From assembly GCF_019966545.1 (NCBI RefSeq), contig NZ_JAIMIC010000001.1, positions 124,001 to 188,000 on the forward strand: DNA of 64,000 nt. Reading direction: 5' to 3'. Both the position numbers and the translations under genes were made by a program. The notes under the pieces were generated by a model that saw only the letters and a program-made list of their open reading frames with translations, ran no database searches and was not told the origin of the DNA. Source of the stretch: Heliomarina baculiformis (GTDB lineage: Bacteria > Pseudomonadota > Alphaproteobacteria > Rhodobacterales > Rhodobacteraceae). Below are positions 7,116 through 14,847 of this stretch, piece after piece (within the stretch, counting starts at the first letter, position 1; every line of letters starts with the position of its first letter).

Positions 7116-9854
7116 TCATCCCCCGATCTCCCCGGCTTCCCGGATCGCCGCAAGCACCCGATGGGGCAGTGCCGGAACCCGTTTCAAACGCGCCCCGCAA
7201 GCATGGCGGATCGCGTTCAGGATGGCTGGCGCCGTGGGGATCAGCACATGTTCGCCCAGCCCCTTGGCCCCGAACGGCCCCTCGGGATCGGGCCTCTCGA
7301 TCAGGATCGATTGGATCTCGGGCATGTCGCCAAAGGTCGGGATCAGGTAGTCATGCAGGTTCTCGGTACGCCCCGGAATGTACTCCTCCATCAGCGCGAG
7401 CCCGAGCCCTTGCGCGATGCCCCCCTCGATCTGCCCCTCGGCCAGCATCGGGTTGATGACCCGCCCCAGATCATGTGCCGCCACCATGCGGACCACCTTG
7501 ACCGTGCCCAGTTCGATATCGACATCCAGCTCGGCAATCTGCGCGCCATAGCCGTAAACCGCATAAGGTGCGCCTTGACCGTTTTCGTCGAGCGCACCGG
7601 TCGGCGGGTCATAGCTTTCTTCGGCTGAGATCACGTAACCATCTGGCTGAACTTGCAAATTTGCCAGCTCAATCGCGGTATCCCGGGTGCCGTCGGTGAC
7701 GCAGACACGTCCTTCGTCCAGGCTTAACGTTGCGCCTTCGCCCATGTTGGTCATCGCCAGCAGCTGCGCGCGCAGCGCCGCGCCAGCCAGTTGCGCGGCC
7801 TTGCCTGTGATGAATGTCTGGCGCGAGGCGGAGGTCTTGCCGCAATCCGGCGTCAGTGCCGTATCGCCGCCAATCAACCCTATCCGCCCCACCGGCACAC
7901 CGAGTGCATCGGCGAAGATCTGGGCAATCACAGTGTTCGCGCCCTGCCCGATATCCGTCGCCCCCTGATGCAGCCAAAGCGTACCGTCGCTGCGCAAACC
8001 GGCCCGGATGGTCGACGGGTTCGGCAGCGCCGTATTCCCGCAGCCATACCAGCACGATGCCACACCGACACCTCGCCGCACGCGCCCCTTCTGGGCATTG
8101 ATGACGGCAGCACGGGCCAAAGCCTCATCCCAATGCGGGGTCAGCGACTCGAGACAATCAGCGATCCCGACGCCGGACAATTCCTGCCCGCAGACGGTAG
8201 GTTCACCATCCTTTAACGCGTTGAGTTTACGAAATTGCAGCCGGTCGATCCTCGCCTTGATCGCCAGATCGTCGAATAAAGTTTCCTGAAGGATCGCCGC
8301 CTGCGGTACGCCAAAACCGCGAAAGGCACCGGAGACTGGCCCATTCGTGTGAACCGCGCGCGATCTCGCCCTGTAGTCGCCCATAAAGTACGGCCCCGAC
8401 GCATGGACCGGCACACGCACCGCCACGGTCGGCCCCCAGCTTGCATAGGCGCCGGTATTGAACTGTCCGTCGAATTCAAATCCCGCGATCCGGCCCTTCG
8501 CGTCAATCCCGGCCCGCGCGCGCATCCGCGCCGGATGGCGTTTCGTGGTCGAACTCATGCTTTCGCGTCGGGTATAGATCATCCGGGCCGGGCGTCCGGT
8601 TTTCAGGGTCACAAGCCCGATCAGCGGCTGCAGGGACAGGTCCAGTTTGGATCCGAACCCACCGCCCGCCGCCGCCGGAATGATCCGCACGCGCTCGGGC
8701 GGCAGACCAAGCACAAGCGCCGTGTCATCGCGGTCCATCACCGGGGCCTGGGTGCAGGCCCGGATCACAAGAACATCGTCCTCCATCCAGGCGATACCGG
8801 CTTCGGGTTCGATATAGGCATGCTCCACATATCCGGTTTCCATTGCGAATTCAGCAACATGCGTGGCACTCCTCAACGCCGCCTCCGCATCGCCACGCTG
8901 CACCAGGCCCCGGATCAGGATATTGCCCTCGCGGTCCTCATGCATCCTCGGGGCATCCCCGACCTCGGCCTGATCCGGATCGCCAAGCGAAACCTCGGGC
9001 ACCCAGGTGACCGGAAAGTCGACCAGATTCAGCGCTTCGATCACCTCGGGTTCGCCAGCCACAAGCGCAATGGCTTCGCCACGCATCCGTGCGTGTGACA
9101 CTGCCAAAGCGGGCTGGTCGCGAAAGGCCGGGATCACGCTGAAGCGGTTCTCGCCCGGGATATCGGCGGCGGTGAATACCTCAACGCCCCGCTCGGCAGC
9201 CCATGCCGCGATATCGCCCAGCGTAAATCCCGTGCTTTCATGGGGCGAGCGAATGGCACGCACCGCCAGCATACCCTCGCGGATCATGTCAGCGCCGAAC
9301 TGTTCGCGCCCGGCGACCTTGGGCACCCCGTCGAGTCGTTCGATGGCCGCACCAACAGCCTGCCCGGCCATCGGGGCCTCGACCGGTTCCGGCGCCAGTC
9401 CCGCCTCCATCACCGCCGTGACTATCTTGGCATAGCCGGTGCAACGGCAAAGCACCCCGCCCAGCGCGTCTTCGACCTCGGTCCGCGTCGGCACCGGCTT
9501 GCGCGTCAACAGCGCCGAGGCCGCAACCAGCATCCCCGGCGTGCAGATACCGCATTGCGCAGCCCCGTGACGCAGAAAGGATTGCTGCAAATTGTCCAAC
9601 ACCCCGTTTTCAAAGGATTCCACCGTGCGCACATCGCGTCCCACGGCCTGCGCCGCCGGGGTCAGGCAGGCGCAAACGGGCGAGCCGTCGATCAGCACCG
9701 TGCAGGCCCCGCAGTCTCCCGCATCGCAGCCAACCTTGGTACCGCGCAGACCCAAATCCTCGCGGAGCGCCTGCGACAGGCGCCGACCCGGCGCGATCTC
9801 GACCCCTGCCTCGACGCCGTTCACGATCAGCTTGGCATCCACCGCGTCCTTCAT
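7116..9854 (-). CDS. molybdenum hydroxylase, fused [2Fe-2S] and molybdopterin subunits (xanthine dehydrogenase/aldehyde oxidoreductase family)
   Basis: 912 residues, joining what are two separate subunits in many homologues. Residues 1-160 are the small iron-sulfur part: plant-type cluster cysteines C43, C48, C51 and C61/C63, and the second cluster C101, C104, C136, C138 (QCGICTPGM and LCRCTGY). After a linker near 165-185 comes the large Mo-cofactor domain with the GGGFGSK loop, AFRGFGVPQA, WLHQGATDIGQG and, near the C-terminus, PFGAKGLGE, whose final Glu is the catalytic base of the family. It hydroxylates a carbon next to a ring nitrogen or an aldehyde, using water as oxygen donor. The FAD subunit gene is directly upstream with a 4-base overlap. 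The fused order (FeS then Mo) is as in Desulfovibrio-type aldehyde oxidoreductase, which lacks an FAD part; here FAD is supplied by the neighbour. Confidence 0.93.
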   Translation of the reverse strand: MKDAVDAKLIVNGVEAGVEIAPGRRLSQALREDLGLRGTKVGCDAGDCGACTVLIDGSPVCACLTPAAQAVGRDVRTVESFENGVLDNLQQSFLRHGAAQCGICTPGMLVAASALLTRKPVPTRTEVEDALGGVLCRCTGYAKIVTAVMEAGLAPEPVEAPMAGQAVGAAIERLDGVPKVAGREQFGADMIREGMLAVRAIRSPHESTGFTLGDIAAWAAERGVEVFTAADIPGENRFSVIPAFRDQPALAVSHARMRGEAIALVAGEPEVIEALNLVDFPVTWVPEVSLGDPDQAEVGDAPRMHEDREGNILIRGLVQRGDAEAALRSATHVAEFAMETGYVEHAYIEPEAGIAWMEDDVLVIRACTQAPVMDRDDTALVLGLPPERVRIIPAAAGGGFGSKLDLSLQPLIGLVTLKTGRPARMIYTRRESMSSTTKRHPARMRARAGIDAKGRIAGFEFDGQFNTGAYASWGPTVAVRVPVHASGPYFMGDYRARSRAVHTNGPVSGAFRGFGVPQAAILQETLFDDLAIKARIDRLQFRKLNALKDGEPTVCGQELSGVGIADCLESLTPHWDEALARAAVINAQKGRVRRGVGVASCWYGCGNTALPNPSTIRAGLRSDGTLWLHQGATDIGQGANTVIAQIFADALGVPVGRIGLIGGDTALTPDCGKTSASRQTFITGKAAQLAGAALRAQLLAMTNMGEGATLSLDEGRVCVTDGTRDTAIELANLQVQPDGYVISAEESYDPPTGALDENGQGAPYAVYGYGAQIAELDVDIELGTVKVVRMVAAHDLGRVINPMLAEGQIEGGIAQGLGLALMEEYIPGRTENLHDYLIPTFGDMPEIQSILIERPDPEGPFGAKGLGEHVLIPTAPAILNAIRHACGARLKRVPALPHRVLAAIREAGEIGG

Positions 9855-10699
9855 ACCGGGCTCCTCATCAGGGTCAGGTCATCCAGTACCCGCCGCAGCA
9901 GGTGGACCGCCGCCTCGCGCCGGTATTCATCGCTCGCTCGCATATCGGTGATCGGCGTCAGCGCCGAGGCGATCAGATCCGGCTGCAACCTGTCCGGCAG
10001 ACCGGCAAGCGGCGTGCCGCGCAAAGCCTCCTCGAGCGCCGCAAGCCGTGTTGCAACCGGCCCGCAAGCCCCGACCGACAGCGCTATATCGCGGACGAAC
10101 CCATCCTGTACATGCAGGCGCGCGGCGACCATTACGATTGAAATCACAAGATATTTGCGCGCCCCAAGCTTGCTGAACCGGCTTTCCCCCTTGTCCGAGA
10201 CGTCAGGGATGCGGATTGCCGTCACCATTTCACCGGGCATCAATACAGTGGCGCGCGGCGCGGTCAGGAACTCGGCCAGAGGCACCTCGCGAGGGCCTCC
10301 TTTCGCGCCGATTTCCACATGTGCATCAAGGCTTAGCAGAGGCGGCACCCCATCGGCTGCGGGCGAGGCATTGCAAATATTGCCCGCCACCGTTCCCGCA
10401 TTCTGGATCTGGACCGACCCGACCTCGCGCGCGGCCTGTTTCAGCATGTCGAACGCAGGCGGCAGATCGGCCGCGATCACATCGCTCCACGTGCTGGCCG
10501 CGCCGATGCGCCAGCCAGTCGCGTCCTTCGCGATCCGTCGCAGCCCCTCGATCCGCGTCACATCCAGAACCGTACCGTTCAGGCTCTGGCTTTCGGTCGC
10601 GGCGAAGAGGTCGGTGCAACCGGCGGCAATCGTCACCGGCTCGCGCGCCAGAATGCCCAGCGCTTCATCAAGTGTGTCCGGTTGCAGATAGGCGCCCAA
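9851..10699 (-). CDS. molybdenum hydroxylase FAD-binding subunit (CoxM/XdhB-like)
   Basis: FAD subunit passing electrons from the iron-sulfur/Mo chain of the next gene to an acceptor. About 282 residues when started at the TTG at 10699, which has GGCAGG 5 bases upstream and gives a normal N-terminus (GAYLQPDTLDEALGILA). An ATG at 10771 in the same frame would add 24 residues, but it would put the gene across the likely MarR operator and has no clear ribosome site. FAD-binding motifs are seen as TIAAGCTDLFA (usual AGGTDL, here with Cys) and GNICNASPAADGVPPLLSLD, followed by the CO dehydrogenase flavoprotein C-terminal domain. First gene of the arm; divergent from marR. Confidence 0.88.
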   Translation of the reverse strand: MGAYLQPDTLDEALGILAREPVTIAAGCTDLFAATESQSLNGTVLDVTRIEGLRRIAKDATGWRIGAASTWSDVIAADLPPAFDMLKQAAREVGSVQIQNAGTVAGNICNASPAADGVPPLLSLDAHVEIGAKGGPREVPLAEFLTAPRATVLMPGEMVTAIRIPDVSDKGESRFSKLGARKYLVISIVMVAARLHVQDGFVRDIALSVGACGPVATRLAALEEALRGTPLAGLPDRLQPDLIASALTPITDMRASDEYRREAAVHLLRRVLDDLTLMRSPV

Positions 10700-10732
10700 G
10701 TCGACCTGCCTTTCCTTTTGGAGAACAGGAAT

Positions 10733-10748
10733 TGTTCGTGTACTAACA
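10733..10748. promoter_or_regulatory. candidate MarR operator between divergent genes
   Basis: A 16-base imperfect palindrome, TGTTCGTGTACTAACA, symmetric at 12 of 16 positions, lies between the FAD-subunit gene (minus) and the MarR-family gene (plus). A second, overlapping symmetric element GAACA-N5-TGTTC is at 10723-10737. MarR dimers typically bind palindromes of this size in their own divergent promoter, so autoregulation plus control of the hydroxylase operon is the natural reading. The central GTGTAC also occurs twice in the repeat at 7001-7043. Confidence 0.55.
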
Positions 10749-10803
10749 GAAGTTGAGGCAGGTCCGCGCACCTGTCAACAATCGCGATGCGCCGACAGGG
10801 TTC

Positions 10804-11244
10804 ATGAACGACAATAGTGATGCAACAACAGGCAGCTACCGGCTTGACGATCAGGTCGGATTTATCCTGCGTCGCGCCAACCAGCGCCATCTTGCCCTGT
10901 TTGCGCGCGATATTCCCGATCTGACCCCGACTCAATTCGCCGCGCTTGCCAAGCTTTGCGAGCTGGGACAGGCCTCGCAGAATGCGCTTGGCCGGGCGAC
11001 CGCAATGGATGCGGCCACGATCAAGGGCGTGATCGACAGGCTACGCAAACGCGGTCTGGTCGCCGCCCGGCGCGACGCAGATGACGCCCGGCGGGTCCAT
11101 CTTTCCGCCACGGATCAGGGACAACAGCTTTACGCGGCGCTCCTCCCCCGCGCCCGCGAGATTTCAAAGGAAACGCTGGCACCGCTTGCGCCGCGAGAGG
11201 CGGCCGTGTTCCTGCAATTGCTGGAAAAGCTTGCCGGGGAATAA
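10804..11244 (+). CDS. MarR family transcriptional regulator
   Basis: 146 residues from the ATG at 10804, preceded by ACAGGG. An in-frame start at 10753 would add 17 unlikely residues. Winged helix-turn-helix: LTPTQFAALAKLCELGQASQNALGRATAMDAATIKGVIDRL is the recognition region (about 40-80), and the wing carries RRDADDARRVHLSATDQG, the MarR family signature (about 88-105). Divergent from the molybdenum hydroxylase genes and therefore their probable local repressor, with a ligand that is probably the ring compound or its product. It converges on the membrane-protein gene at 11248, with 3 bases between. Confidence 0.92.
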   Translation: MNDNSDATTGSYRLDDQVGFILRRANQRHLALFARDIPDLTPTQFAALAKLCELGQASQNALGRATAMDAATIKGVIDRLRKRGLVAARRDADDARRVHLSATDQGQQLYAALLPRAREISKETLAPLAPREAAVFLQLLEKLAGE

Positions 11245-11247
11245 GCG

Positions 11248-12633
11248 TTACATTCCCCGGGGCGAGGCCAGCAGCCAGAGACCAAAGAAGGTATAGGCCA
11301 CCATAAAGATCGACAGCGGCAACTGGCTCAACACCGCGCGGCGCGGTGTTTCAAAGGCGCGCAGGGCGAGCGCATGGGCCAGCAGGATCGCCACCACATG
11401 ACCCGCAACAACCGCGCCCGCCTGTGTCAGCCAGATCAGGCGCACGGTCGATTCTGTTTGCAGGAAGCCGGTCGTCACATGGTAATGGTCCATCCCCAGC
11501 AGCTCGGCCCCATTGCGCAGGGGATCGTTCATCATTTTCAGCACATACTGGCCGTCGACCAGAAACACCGTGAGGTAATGGGCAATGTGATAGCCAAGCG
11601 CGATCGGCAGGATCGAGGGCGCAAACAGCCGAAAGAACCTGCCCAATCCACGCTGTCCCGCAAGCCGCACGCCCAGAGTCACGGTCCCCGCATAGATCGC
11701 AATCAGCGCCGCGTTGGCAAACAATAGCCCCCAGATCGACGGTGCAACGACCGCCGAACGCCCCGGAAATTCCAGCGGGTTAAGGCCCAGAAGGCCGAAC
11801 CACCAGAAGGTTTCGTTCAAGCCGTCGAAACTGCCACTGCCCAGAAGGACCAACATGAACACCGCGGCCGCATATCCCGGCACCGGCTGGCGCAGCACCT
11901 GCCAGCCCCAAAGCCCCATCGCCGACCTCGCGCCCTTGCGACCGAACAGTCCCAGCCGCGCATAGCTGCGCATCAGCACCGTGATCGCCTCGCCGCGCAG
12001 CAACCAGCGTGGGCCGAGGATCAAACCGCCTATCAGCATGGCCAGCCAGTAGATCAGGATCACGCGGGCCAGATGATCCGGATCGGACGGGGCCAGATCG
12101 GCAAGCAGAAAGGCGTAGAAAGCAAGATAGCCCAGCACCGCGCTCCACCCCAATACCGCGCGCGACAGATGGATCAGCGTCCTCAGTCCCAACTGGCGAC
12201 GCAGCCATAGGACAGGCACCAGCCACGGGTTCAGCCATGACCAAAGATTGCCGAGCAGCCCTTGCAGGCTGACCAGCGCCAGCCACCAGAGCGTCCATAT
12301 CACCAGCGGTAGCGGGTTGCTCAGCGGATCATGCGGGCCTCTGAACCCCTCTCGTATCAGCCAGAACAGCAGCAGTGTCGAGAGAACCCCGGTGATTGCC
12401 CGTCCGCGCGGGCGCATCCTGAACAGGGCAAAGGGCCGGAAAAGGCCGTGGATCGCCCGCACCGGCAGGAATACCGTCAAAAGCACGGTCAGGACGACAC
12501 AGCCCACCCCCGCCGCGATATAAATGTCCGTCGGCAGCAACAGCACAAATCCCTGCTCGGACACATGTGCCCGCGCCGCCGCCGGAAAAATTGCGCCAGC
12601 CAGCGCCGCGCCCGTGATCTGCCGATACCCCAT
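11248..12633 (-). CDS. polytopic inner-membrane protein, of the type often annotated fenitrothion hydrolase
   Basis: 461 residues from the ATG at 12633 (MGYRQITGAALAGAI). The frame stays open upstream to 12771, but the extra N-terminus is Cys/Arg-rich and lacks membrane character. A signal-like or first helix is followed by at least ten hydrophobic segments with conserved-looking aromatic and charged patches (WLNPWLVPVLWLRRQLG, GYHIAHYLTVFLVDGQY, MDHYHVTTGF). Histidines inside the C-terminal membrane region (YHIAHYL, DHYHV) could bind a metal. I recognise the type only through the common label fenitrothion hydrolase, which I would not take as evidence for organophosphate hydrolysis. It lies between marR and hyuA and faces away from hyuA across a 159-base divergent region. 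Confidence 0.7.
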   Translation of the reverse strand: MGYRQITGAALAGAIFPAAARAHVSEQGFVLLLPTDIYIAAGVGCVVLTVLLTVFLPVRAIHGLFRPFALFRMRPRGRAITGVLSTLLLFWLIREGFRGPHDPLSNPLPLVIWTLWWLALVSLQGLLGNLWSWLNPWLVPVLWLRRQLGLRTLIHLSRAVLGWSAVLGYLAFYAFLLADLAPSDPDHLARVILIYWLAMLIGGLILGPRWLLRGEAITVLMRSYARLGLFGRKGARSAMGLWGWQVLRQPVPGYAAAVFMLVLLGSGSFDGLNETFWWFGLLGLNPLEFPGRSAVVAPSIWGLLFANAALIAIYAGTVTLGVRLAGQRGLGRFFRLFAPSILPIALGYHIAHYLTVFLVDGQYVLKMMNDPLRNGAELLGMDHYHVTTGFLQTESTVRLIWLTQAGAVVAGHVVAILLAHALALRAFETPRRAVLSQLPLSIFMVAYTFFGLWLLASPRGM

Positions 12634-12735
12634 GGGCCAATCTTTAGGCGGGCGTACATGACGTGGAAAGCGCCAAAGCTTGGGCAAGCACCCGGTACAG
12701 GTCGAAAACTTCCCCCCTGTCGCCTCGCTGCCGCG

Positions 12736-12765
12736 TTGACAGGCACAACGAATTGGCCACATCAT
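12736..12765 (+). promoter_or_regulatory. candidate sigma-70 promoter for hyuAB
   Basis: A consensus -35 TTGACA (12736-12741) is followed after 18 bases by CATCAT (12760-12765), which matches four of six -10 positions. The hyuA start is 28 bases further, with GGAGGA at 12784-12789. The only strong TTGACA in the divergent region. Function is inferred. Confidence 0.5.
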
Positions 12766-12792
12766 TTGCACACAAACAATTCCGGAGGACCG

Positions 12793-14847
12793 ATGAGCGG
12801 GACATCGTCAGGCGCCGTAGTGGGCGTGGATGTGGGCGGCACCTTTACCGACCTTGTCGAGCTTGATCCGGCAAGCGGCAGGGTGCGTCTGGCCAAGGTG
12901 CCCAGCACGCTCGACAATCAGGCCTTTGGCGTGCTGAACGCGCTGCGTGAGGCAGGCTGCGATCTGCAAACGCTGGCGCTCATCGTGCATGGCACCACGA
13001 CGACGACCAACGCGGTCCTGGAACGCAAGCTGAGCCGTACCGGTCTGATCACCACCGCCGGTTTCCGAGACATCCTTGAACTCGGTCGACGCACCCGCCC
13101 GCAAGCCTATGGGATGAAGGGAGAATTCCGCCCCCTGATCCCGCGCGACCTGCGGCTCGAAGTGCCCGAGCGGATGGATTGCGACGGGTTGGTCGTTACC
13201 CCTCTCGACGAAGACGCGGTGCGGCAGGCGGCTCAGCAGCTTGTCGATGCCGGTTGCGAGGCGCTCGTCATTCATTTCCTGCACGCCTATGCGAACCCCA
13301 CCCATGAACAGCGTGCCGCCGAGATCGCGCGCGAGGTCTGGCCCAACACCTACATCACAACCGGGCATTCGCTGCTATCGGAAAGTCGCGAGTTTGAACG
13401 CGGCGTGACGGCGGCGGCCAATGCCTCGGTCCAGCCGATCATCGACCGCTATATCCGCCGCCTTACGGCCGAGCTGAAATCCGGCGGGTATACACGCGAC
13501 GTGCTGGTGATGAACGGCAATGGCGGCATGGTCAGCGCCGAACGCGTCGCGCTTGAGGCCGCCAAGACGGTGATGTCCGGCCCGGCCTCGGGTGTGATGG
13601 CCGCCGCCTATACCGGGCGTCAAGCGGGGATGCGCGACCTCATCACCTATGACATGGGCGGCACCTCGACCGATGTGGCGCTGATCCGCGATGCTGAACC
13701 CACCGTCTCGAACGAGATCGAGATCGAATATGCCATGCCGATCCATGTGCCCATGGTCGATGTGCGCACCGTCGGCGCGGGCGGCGGTTCCATCGCGCGG
13801 GTGAACCCCGCCGGTCTGCTCGAGGTTGGCCCCGAGAGTGCGGGCGCGACGCCCGGGCCGATCTGCTACGGACGCGGGGGCACCCTGCCGACGATTTCGG
13901 ATGCGAACCTCTTGCTCGGGCGGCTCGATCCGTCACGGCTGGCTTCTGTCGAAGGCGTTTCGCTTGAGACCGTGACCAAAATTTTCCAAAGCGAACTGGG
14001 CGCTAAGCTGGGCGTCGATGCAACCGAGGCCGCCGCCGCCGTGATCAGACTCGGCAATACCAAGATGGCGGGTGCGATCCGCATGGTCTCTGTCTCGCTC
14101 GGGGCCGACCCGCGCGATTTCGCGCTTTTTGCCTTTGGTGGCGCGGGGCCGCTCCATGCCTGCGCACTGGCGCGCGAGCTGGGCATTCCCCGCGTTCTGG
14201 TGCCCTCGCGCCCCGGCATCACCAATGCCATCGGCTGCGTTGTCGCCGATCTGCGCCATGATTTCGTGCGCACGCTGAACACGCCGCTGGACGCGCTCGA
14301 CCCGGCTGACCTGCACGAGGTTTTTGCCGCACAAGAGGCCGAAGGCGACGCGCTGATCGATGCCGAGAGCATCACGCTCAGCGACCGCCGCCACGTGCAC
14401 AGCGTCGATATGCAGTTCATCGGCCAGACCCACCTGCTGCGCGTCCCGCTCGAGCGGCCTGATGTGGATCGCGAAGCTCTGCAAGCTTTCTTCGAGGCCG
14501 CCTATTACAAGCGGTTCCGGGTCAAGCTGGACAATATCCGCGCCAATCTGGTCAATGCGAATACCTCGGTCATCGGCACCCGCGCCGCGCTGGACCTATC
14601 GACCCTGATCGACCCCGCCGGGCGCAAGGACACGCTCGCGCAGGCCGAAACCGCGCGGCGTCCGGTCTATTTCGACGGCTGGCACGACACGCCAATCTAC
14701 TGGCGCGATCACCTGCCCGCCGATTTCACCCTCACTGGCCCCGCCATCGTTCAGCAGATGGACACCACCGTCCTAATCGAACCCGGTGACCGGGCGCGCG
14801 GCGACGCGCAGGGCAATATCATCATCGAGATCGGAGCCACCGCATGA
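12793..14847 (+). CDS. hyuA: hydantoinase A / 5-oxoprolinase-type ATP-dependent amidohydrolase subunit
   Basis: 684 residues from the ATG at 12793, with GGAGGA 3-8 bases upstream; the frame is open further upstream but only as antisense of the membrane-protein gene. N-terminal hydantoinase/oxoprolinase domain with the phosphate-binding GVDVGGTFTDLVELD (about 10-24) and VHGTTTTTNAVLERK (about 65-80); the second actin-like half has YDMGGTSTDVALI (about 290) and ALFAFGGAGPLHACALA. Family members (N-methylhydantoinase A, 5-oxoprolinase, acetone carboxylase beta) use ATP to phosphorylate a cyclic amide or ketone. Its partner hyuB overlaps by 4 bases. Near the hydroxylase/reductase arm a cyclic amide substrate is plausible. 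Exact substrate unknown. Confidence 0.9.
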   Translation: MSGTSSGAVVGVDVGGTFTDLVELDPASGRVRLAKVPSTLDNQAFGVLNALREAGCDLQTLALIVHGTTTTTNAVLERKLSRTGLITTAGFRDILELGRRTRPQAYGMKGEFRPLIPRDLRLEVPERMDCDGLVVTPLDEDAVRQAAQQLVDAGCEALVIHFLHAYANPTHEQRAAEIAREVWPNTYITTGHSLLSESREFERGVTAAANASVQPIIDRYIRRLTAELKSGGYTRDVLVMNGNGGMVSAERVALEAAKTVMSGPASGVMAAAYTGRQAGMRDLITYDMGGTSTDVALIRDAEPTVSNEIEIEYAMPIHVPMVDVRTVGAGGGSIARVNPAGLLEVGPESAGATPGPICYGRGGTLPTISDANLLLGRLDPSRLASVEGVSLETVTKIFQSELGAKLGVDATEAAAAVIRLGNTKMAGAIRMVSVSLGADPRDFALFAFGGAGPLHACALARELGIPRVLVPSRPGITNAIGCVVADLRHDFVRTLNTPLDALDPADLHEVFAAQEAEGDALIDAESITLSDRRHVHSVDMQFIGQTHLLRVPLERPDVDREALQAFFEAAYYKRFRVKLDNIRANLVNANTSVIGTRAALDLSTLIDPAGRKDTLAQAETARRPVYFDGWHDTPIYWRDHLPADFTLTGPAIVQQMDTTVLIEPGDRARGDAQGNIIIEIGATA

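Noticed and set aside
5630-7456. A 608-codon plus-strand open frame
   Set aside because: It is antisense to the reductase-like and hydroxylase genes, which carry clear motifs and ribosome sites. Long antisense frames are common in GC-rich DNA; the peptide has no recognisable domain.
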